Shown: piece by piece, positions 4,895 through 8,388 of the stretch | How positions within the stretch are numbered: position 1 is the stretch's first letter | Layout of the letters: each line of letters opens with the position of its first letter | From: Saprospiraceae bacterium | GTDB taxonomy: Bacteria > Bacteroidota > Bacteroidia > Chitinophagales > Saprospiraceae | DNA: 8,388 nt | Assembly (NCBI GenBank): GCA_027009605.1 | Contig: JALVCY010000537.1 | Location: 1 to 8,388 of the forward strand | Direction of reading: 5' to 3' | Notes under the pieces: model-generated | What the model saw: the letters and a program-made list of their open reading frames with translations, nothing else | Databases searched by the model: none | What the model was told of the DNA's origin: nothing | Translations under genes and position numbers: made by a program

Positions 4895-7600
4895 ATGCAA
4901 AAAATAATATTTGGTATATCATTGAATGCCGGTTCTTTTCATGAGAAAGAAGGCGTCTATTTCTTTGGGGAAAATGAATTCTTGCGGTGGCTGGAGCATC
5001 AATTGGGTCTGGCTTGGCCGGCTAAAAACTTTAGTTGGTTGCGGACGGCCTATTATCGCAAGGTGTTGCAGTCTTTTTTAGAAGTGCGGCCGGAGGCCTT
5101 TTTTGCGGATTCCTTTGAAGCAGATTCCTATGGCTCTACTACAGCTATTTTGGATTTACGGGATGAATTGCGGCTGTCCGGTTGGCGTTTTGAACTGAAA
5201 ACGGGGATGCCGAACCGGCTGAAGGATTTGGCTGAATTAGAGGCGTTTATGTACCAATTTTTGTTCGATAAGGGGCAGGTGCATTTTTCAAATATTTTAG
5301 AGAATGGATTTGCCGACCGGTTTTTAGAGCTGGAATCTGAGCTTTCGGCCGATGTGATGCCGGCCTTTGAAGTGAGCTTGGTAGAGCCCTTAGACTTGCT
5401 GCCGACTTGGTGGCAACGGCTGTTTTTGCGTTTGCAGGAGCTTGGGATTTCCGTTTCAGCTCACCGGCCTTTGGTAGATAAAAGCAGCGGCTCGGATCTC
5501 GAAAAGATTGCGCAAGTTATTGAAAACCAATCTTTTAAGGGCGAGAAGATTACGCTGGAAGGGGATGGGAGCTTGGTTATTTTACGGGTGCCGCGGGACT
5601 ATGATGGCTTGGAGCAATTTGCTTATGGATATCGGCAGCGGGTAGGGGAGCAACCCTTTTTGGTGATGCCCCCGGACTTGAAATTACCGGATTTGGTATT
5701 TGAATCCGATGGTTTGCCGGTGTCGGGCAACACGTCGGTGTCGGATTTACGACCTTCCCAACAATTGATAAAACTCGCCCATTCTTTTTTATGGAAGCCG
5801 ATTGACTTAGGCAAGATTTTAGAGTTTTTGAACTTGCCCTATTCTCCGTTGCATAGTCATTTGGCGATTCGTTTGGCCGGTGCTTTGCAGGAGCGTCCCG
5901 GATTTGATAATGAGGCTTGGAATCGAGCCCTCCATGAGTTTGGGGAGTCCGAAAAGGTCGATGAAGCGGATAAAAAAGCGGCTCTTTTTGAATATCGGTT
6001 TTGGTTTGAGCGCAAAACTTATCATCAGCGGAGTCGGATTCCCAAAGGAGAAGTCTTTGCCATTTATCTCCATCTTAAGGACTGGGCTAAGAGTCGATTG
6101 GCCAGCAAAATATCCGGTGCTATTTTTATGAGTATTTATCGCTTGGCTTTGGACATGATGGATTTGCTGGATGCCATTGATGAGCAGTCGGTATCAATCT
6201 TGGATTTGGATAAATTATCAGAGATTGTGATTCAAGCGACACCGGCAACTTTTAAGGATCGTGAAGTGGGGGCGTCTAATTTTGCGCAAGATTCCGGGGC
6301 CGTTGTTTTTCCTTTTGATGAGATTGTTTGGTTCAATTTTGTCAGTCGGGGGAGCGATTATATTGCACCTAAATTTATGAATCCGGAAATCGCTTTCTTG
6401 CAGTCGGAGCAAGTCCGGCTCACCTTGCCGCAGGCACATAACCAATTGCGCAAGTGGAAGCGCTATCAACCCATTCGGCTGGCGCAAAAACGATTGATTT
6501 TGATTGTACCGGACAAAGTGGAAGGTGTCTATGCTAATTTGCATCCATTGCATTATGAGTTGGAAGCAATGATTAAAAATATAAATGATATTACGATTGA
6601 CGCAACCCAAGATCCAACAGCCGTCCAAGCCTTATTCGATGTACGAGAAACTGTAGAAAAAACTCCGCGATTGGATTTCTTGGAAGGACATCTCGTTTCT
6701 GTATCGCCGGTACATGTGCCTGATGTGATAGATGGATTTTCGGTAACGGAACTGGATAGCTTTCTCTTTTATCCACATAATTGGTTTTTGCGCAAGCAGA
6801 TGAAACTGTATGGAAGCTCCCTAGCCAAAATTAAAGACATCCATCTCTTGATGGGGAATATTGCCCACAAGATGTTTGAAGAATTATTAATAAAAAAGCT
6901 GCATCTTGCTGATAATGAAGACATTAGCTCTTGGTATGGAGATGCTTTTATGGCTTTGATTCAATCTGAAGGCTTGCCGTTTTTGGAGTTTGGGAAAGAG
7001 CCGGATTTGGTTGCCTTCCGGAAAAAACTATTTTATTCTATTTTTAGTTTTATTCAGGCCATAAATAATAATCGCTGGAAAGTCGTCGCCACAGAAGAAA
7101 CACTTCAAGGGAAATTGGGAATCAATCCGGTAAAAGGGATTACCGATGTGGTCTTGGAACGGGACGGACAATTTTTAATAGTAGATTTGAAATGGGGGGG
7201 CAAGACTTTCCGAAAGGATATGCTCAAAAGCAAAGAAGACATCCAGTTGATGCTTTATTCTAAATATTTTGGAGACGAAACGACTTGGTGGGATGCCTGC
7301 TTTTATGTTATTCGTGATGGGGTTTTTATTACCCGGACTCCGGGCTTATTTGATGAGTCAGAGCTAGTGCCTGCCAAAGAGCCTTATGTACAAATTTATA
7401 GAGACATGCACGAGCGATTGATGAAAACATTGGACTGGAGATATGAGCAATTGGCTAAGGGACAATTGGAACTCAGAACTGAAGAAACCATCAGTACCTT
7501 AGATGAATTATACGGGGAAATTGCTTTCGATTTGTTACCAATGAAAACCGGAAATTACAAATTTGATAAGTTTGACAAGTTGTTAGGATTGGTGGTGTAA
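4895..7600 (+). CDS. AddB/RecB-like PD-(D/E)XK nuclease-family protein
   Basis: This 901-aa protein has a C-terminal RecB/AddB-type nuclease domain starting near FSVTELD (615-621). Its motifs run GNIAHKMFEE (654-663, with H658), GITD (748-751), IVDLK with D764 and K766 of the DxK motif, and QLMLY (784-788), the QxxxY motif of RecB-family nucleases. All active-site positions needed for metal-dependent DNA cleavage seem present. The first ~610 residues are divergent: no GxxxxGKT/S Walker A motif is visible, so helicase activity is unlikely from this chain alone. The four Cys that hold the Fe-S cluster in canonical AddB are missing; C802 is the only cysteine. By family, a role in double-strand-break end processing with an AddA-like partner is expected, but no partner is in the window. 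ATG 4895 is chosen because a promoter ends 4 nt before it; an in-frame TTG at 4829 would add 22 residues. The stop lies inside an octamer repeat. Confidence 0.8.
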   Translation: MQKIIFGISLNAGSFHEKEGVYFFGENEFLRWLEHQLGLAWPAKNFSWLRTAYYRKVLQSFLEVRPEAFFADSFEADSYGSTTAILDLRDELRLSGWRFELKTGMPNRLKDLAELEAFMYQFLFDKGQVHFSNILENGFADRFLELESELSADVMPAFEVSLVEPLDLLPTWWQRLFLRLQELGISVSAHRPLVDKSSGSDLEKIAQVIENQSFKGEKITLEGDGSLVILRVPRDYDGLEQFAYGYRQRVGEQPFLVMPPDLKLPDLVFESDGLPVSGNTSVSDLRPSQQLIKLAHSFLWKPIDLGKILEFLNLPYSPLHSHLAIRLAGALQERPGFDNEAWNRALHEFGESEKVDEADKKAALFEYRFWFERKTYHQRSRIPKGEVFAIYLHLKDWAKSRLASKISGAIFMSIYRLALDMMDLLDAIDEQSVSILDLDKLSEIVIQATPATFKDREVGASNFAQDSGAVVFPFDEIVWFNFVSRGSDYIAPKFMNPEIAFLQSEQVRLTLPQAHNQLRKWKRYQPIRLAQKRLILIVPDKVEGVYANLHPLHYELEAMIKNINDITIDATQDPTAVQALFDVRETVEKTPRLDFLEGHLVSVSPVHVPDVIDGFSVTELDSFLFYPHNWFLRKQMKLYGSSLAKIKDIHLLMGNIAHKMFEELLIKKLHLADNEDISSWYGDAFMALIQSEGLPFLEFGKEPDLVAFRKKLFYSIFSFIQAINNNRWKVVATEETLQGKLGINPVKGITDVVLERDGQFLIVDLKWGGKTFRKDMLKSKEDIQLMLYSKYFGDETTWWDACFYVIRDGVFITRTPGLFDESELVPAKEPYVQIYRDMHERLMKTLDWRYEQLAKGQLELRTEETISTLDELYGEIAFDLLPMKTGNYKFDKFDKLLGLVV

Positions 7601-7642
7601 CGGTGTAACGGTATAACGGTGTAACGGTGTAACGGTATAACG
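7595..7642 (+). repeat. Octamer tandem array, 6 units (GTGTAACG type), overlapping the stop codon
   Basis: Six 8-bp units are arranged as two 24-bp blocks: GTGTAACG, GTGTAACG, GTATAACG, repeated once. GCTAGGCAGCC follows. The TAA stop of the nuclease gene (7598-7600) lies within the first unit. The array is the reverse complement of the CGTTACAC-type arrays at 321-352 and 683-722, and the CTAGGC flank is shared, so these are inverted copies of one module. No T-run terminator follows. Confidence 0.9.
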
Positions 7643-7668
7643 GCTAGGCAGCCAAGAGAGCGTCCCCC

Positions 7669-7827
7669 TTGAACCTGCCGGCCGCAGGCGGGCGCCGAAG
7701 CCAAGAACAAACCACCAAGACTTTTTTTAACCACGAAAAACACGAAAAACACGAAAGCCCCTTGAACGCCGAAGGCATTTGAACGTCCGAAGGACAAATT
7801 GAACGTGCGAAGCACATATTGAACGCC
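7669..7827 (+). repeat. TTGAAC-linked hairpin repeat with varying but complementary stems
   Basis: TTGAAC starts at 7669, 7762, 7779, 7799 and 7819. Four of these are followed by a small hairpin: CTGC-CGGCC-GCAG (7675-7687), GCC-GAA-GGC (7768-7776), GTCC-GAA-GGAC (7785-7795) and GTGC-GAA-GCAC (7805-7815). The fifth, TTGAACGCCAAG, is degenerate. Stems differ in sequence while remaining paired, and the GAA loop is constant in three. The reverse complement, GTCC-TTC-GGAC, is the first hairpin of the left array (16-26). The 7688-7761 interval holds a GC-rich piece and the ACACGAAAA repeat. No gene is supported here. Confidence 0.75.
7729..7751 (+). repeat. Inverted 23-bp repeat, right arm (downstream of nuclease gene)
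   Basis: It begins AACCACGAAAAACACG and is followed by a further CACGAAA unit. It pairs with the arm at 4823-4845 (22 of 23 bases, inverted). Short ACACGAAAA-type repeats of this kind are common between genes in some Bacteroidota, so the pair may be two independent copies and not the ends of one element. Confidence 0.7.
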
Positions 7828-7851
7828 AAGATGTTGATTATCAGTGCTTTC

Positions 7852-7875
7852 AGTTGAACAGTTGAACAATTGAAC
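7852..7875 (+). repeat. AGTTGAAC octamer array, 3 units
   Basis: Three 8-bp units: AGTTGAAC, AGTTGAAC, AATTGAAC. They carry the TTGAAC core that links the hairpins just upstream and resemble the GTTGA repeats of the arrays at 4-807 and 4401-4770. From here to the terminator (7876-7947) nothing else was recognised. Confidence 0.75.
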
Positions 7876-7947
7876 AAAATCTCCCAATAGAAAAAAAATG
7901 GCAATTTTGCATCACAAGACTTTTAGGAGTAAACCCTAGCGTAGAAT

Positions 7948-7983
7948 AAAAAATCGCCGAACACTCCAAAGAGCATCCGGCGA
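7948..7983 (-). terminator. Intrinsic terminator of the T9SS-cargo gene
   Basis: On the minus strand the stem TCGCCG pairs with CGGCGA (7978-7983 with 7954-7959). The inner bases, GATGCTC-TTTG-GAGTGTT, extend the helix with several G-T pairs. Six T follow directly (A-run at 7948-7953 on the plus strand). The hairpin begins about 40 nt after the stop codon at 8023. A second small inverted repeat, CGATTC-TT-GAATCG (7993-8006), lies between stop and terminator. Confidence 0.8.
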
Positions 7984-8022
7984 AAAATTTCACGATTCTT
8001 GAATCGATTTATTGGAAATTAA

Positions 8023-8388
8023 TTATTTGACCAACTCTAACTTACGAGTAATCAAAGCATTATCCGTTTTGATTTGGTAAAAATAAACACCGGTAGCTTG
8101 GTTGCCGGCATTCCATTCGACAGTATGGCGACCTTGAGGTTGCTTTTCATTTACTAAAGTGGTGATAACTCTACCGTTGATGTCCAAAATGCTGATGCTT
8201 ACGTTAGAAGCATCTGCCAAAGTATAGGCAATGGTAGTCTGTCCTTTGAATGGATTAGGCATGTTTTGCTCGACGGTTAGCCCTTTAGAAGTGAATGGTT
8301 CGTTGGTCCCAACGGCCATACATTGCTCTTTTAGGTCAGGCCACCAGTTTAGGTCACCAATAGGGCAACCACCGGGAGCAGCAGTTTT
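8023..8388 (-). CDS. Secreted protein with T9SS type A C-terminal sorting domain (partial)
   Basis: The last 121 residues of a protein that continues past the right edge of the window. The reading frame is open to position 8388, so the methionine at 8319 is internal and not the start. The C-terminal ~80 residues fit the type IX secretion sorting domain: a VEQNMPNPFKGQTTI segment, then a beta-sandwich pattern with ISILDINGRVITTLV, GRHTVEWNAG, GVYFYQIKTD, and a terminal RKLELVK. Such domains direct export across the outer membrane by the T9SS and are removed or attached at the surface. Just before it is a Trp- and Cys-containing stretch (CPIGDLNWWPDLKEQC). The catalytic or adhesive part lies outside the window, so the protein's own function cannot be told. 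The gene converges on the nuclease gene and ends with its own terminator. Confidence 0.9.
   Translation of the reverse strand, partial: KTAAPGGCPIGDLNWWPDLKEQCMAVGTNEPFTSKGLTVEQNMPNPFKGQTTIAYTLADASNVSISILDINGRVITTLVNEKQPQGRHTVEWNAGNQATGVYFYQIKTDNALITRKLELVK

Noticed and set aside
7674..7688. GC-rich hairpin after the nuclease gene as a rho-independent terminator
   Set aside because: No T-run follows, and it fits the TTGAAC hairpin repeat better.
7669..7875. Integron attC sites, suggested by GTTGAAC matching the GTTRRRY core
   Set aside because: No paired RYYYAAC cores with the long imperfect inverted structure of attC were found, and no integrase or cassette layout is present.
7555..7904. 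Overlapping minus-strand open frames of 110 and 86 codons
   Set aside because: They run through octamer and hairpin repeats in two frames and contain low-complexity peptides such as repeated HRYTVIPL. No start signal or domain was found.

Overview
The window looks like chromosomal DNA of a Bacteroidota bacterium. Three things point there: a type IX secretion (T9SS) C-terminal sorting domain on the minus strand at the right edge, a Bacteroidota-type promoter (TTG, 20-nt spacer, TACCTTTG) before the nuclease gene, and a lack of clear Shine-Dalgarno sequences. A Saprospiraceae-like lineage is possible, but that is only an impression.

Layout: 4-807 is a non-coding array with a ~365-bp unit present twice plus a partial third copy. 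Positions 808-1205 hold no convincing gene, only a 27-bp direct repeat. Positions 1214-1355 form a 142-bp MITE-like element with ~30-bp terminal inverted repeats starting GTAACT and an exact 8-bp target duplication. A TTAACCC-type heptamer array (1391-1432) runs almost to the start codon of arsM (1439-2260, arsenite S-adenosylmethionine methyltransferase). A copper-type P1B ATPase (2293-4395) follows 32 bp later, probably in the same transcript. Positions 4401-4770 carry a second array built from the same modules and in the same orientation as the first. Positions 4895-7600 encode a 901-aa AddB/RecB-like PD-(D/E)XK nuclease-family protein with no visible helicase Walker A motif and no Fe-S cysteines. 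Positions 7595-7875 are a third repeat cluster, in inverted orientation, which begins inside the stop codon of the nuclease gene. Positions 7948-7983 are a minus-strand terminator for the convergent T9SS-cargo gene, which is cut by the window edge (8023-8388).

Functionally, arsM and the P1B ATPase form a small metal(loid) detoxification pair: one methylates As(III), the other probably exports Cu(I). The nuclease gene appears to have its own promoter. No shared pathway links it to the metal genes in this window.

The most unusual content is between the genes. A composite repeat family recurs in all three large gaps. It consists of short hairpins with a TTC or GAA loop and stems that differ but stay complementary, joined by GTTGA/TTGAAC linkers and by 8-bp tandem units of the GTGTAACG/CGTTACAC type. 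Together with the MITE and two inverted 23-bp arms around the nuclease gene, this suggests intergenic space colonised by several small non-coding repeat elements.
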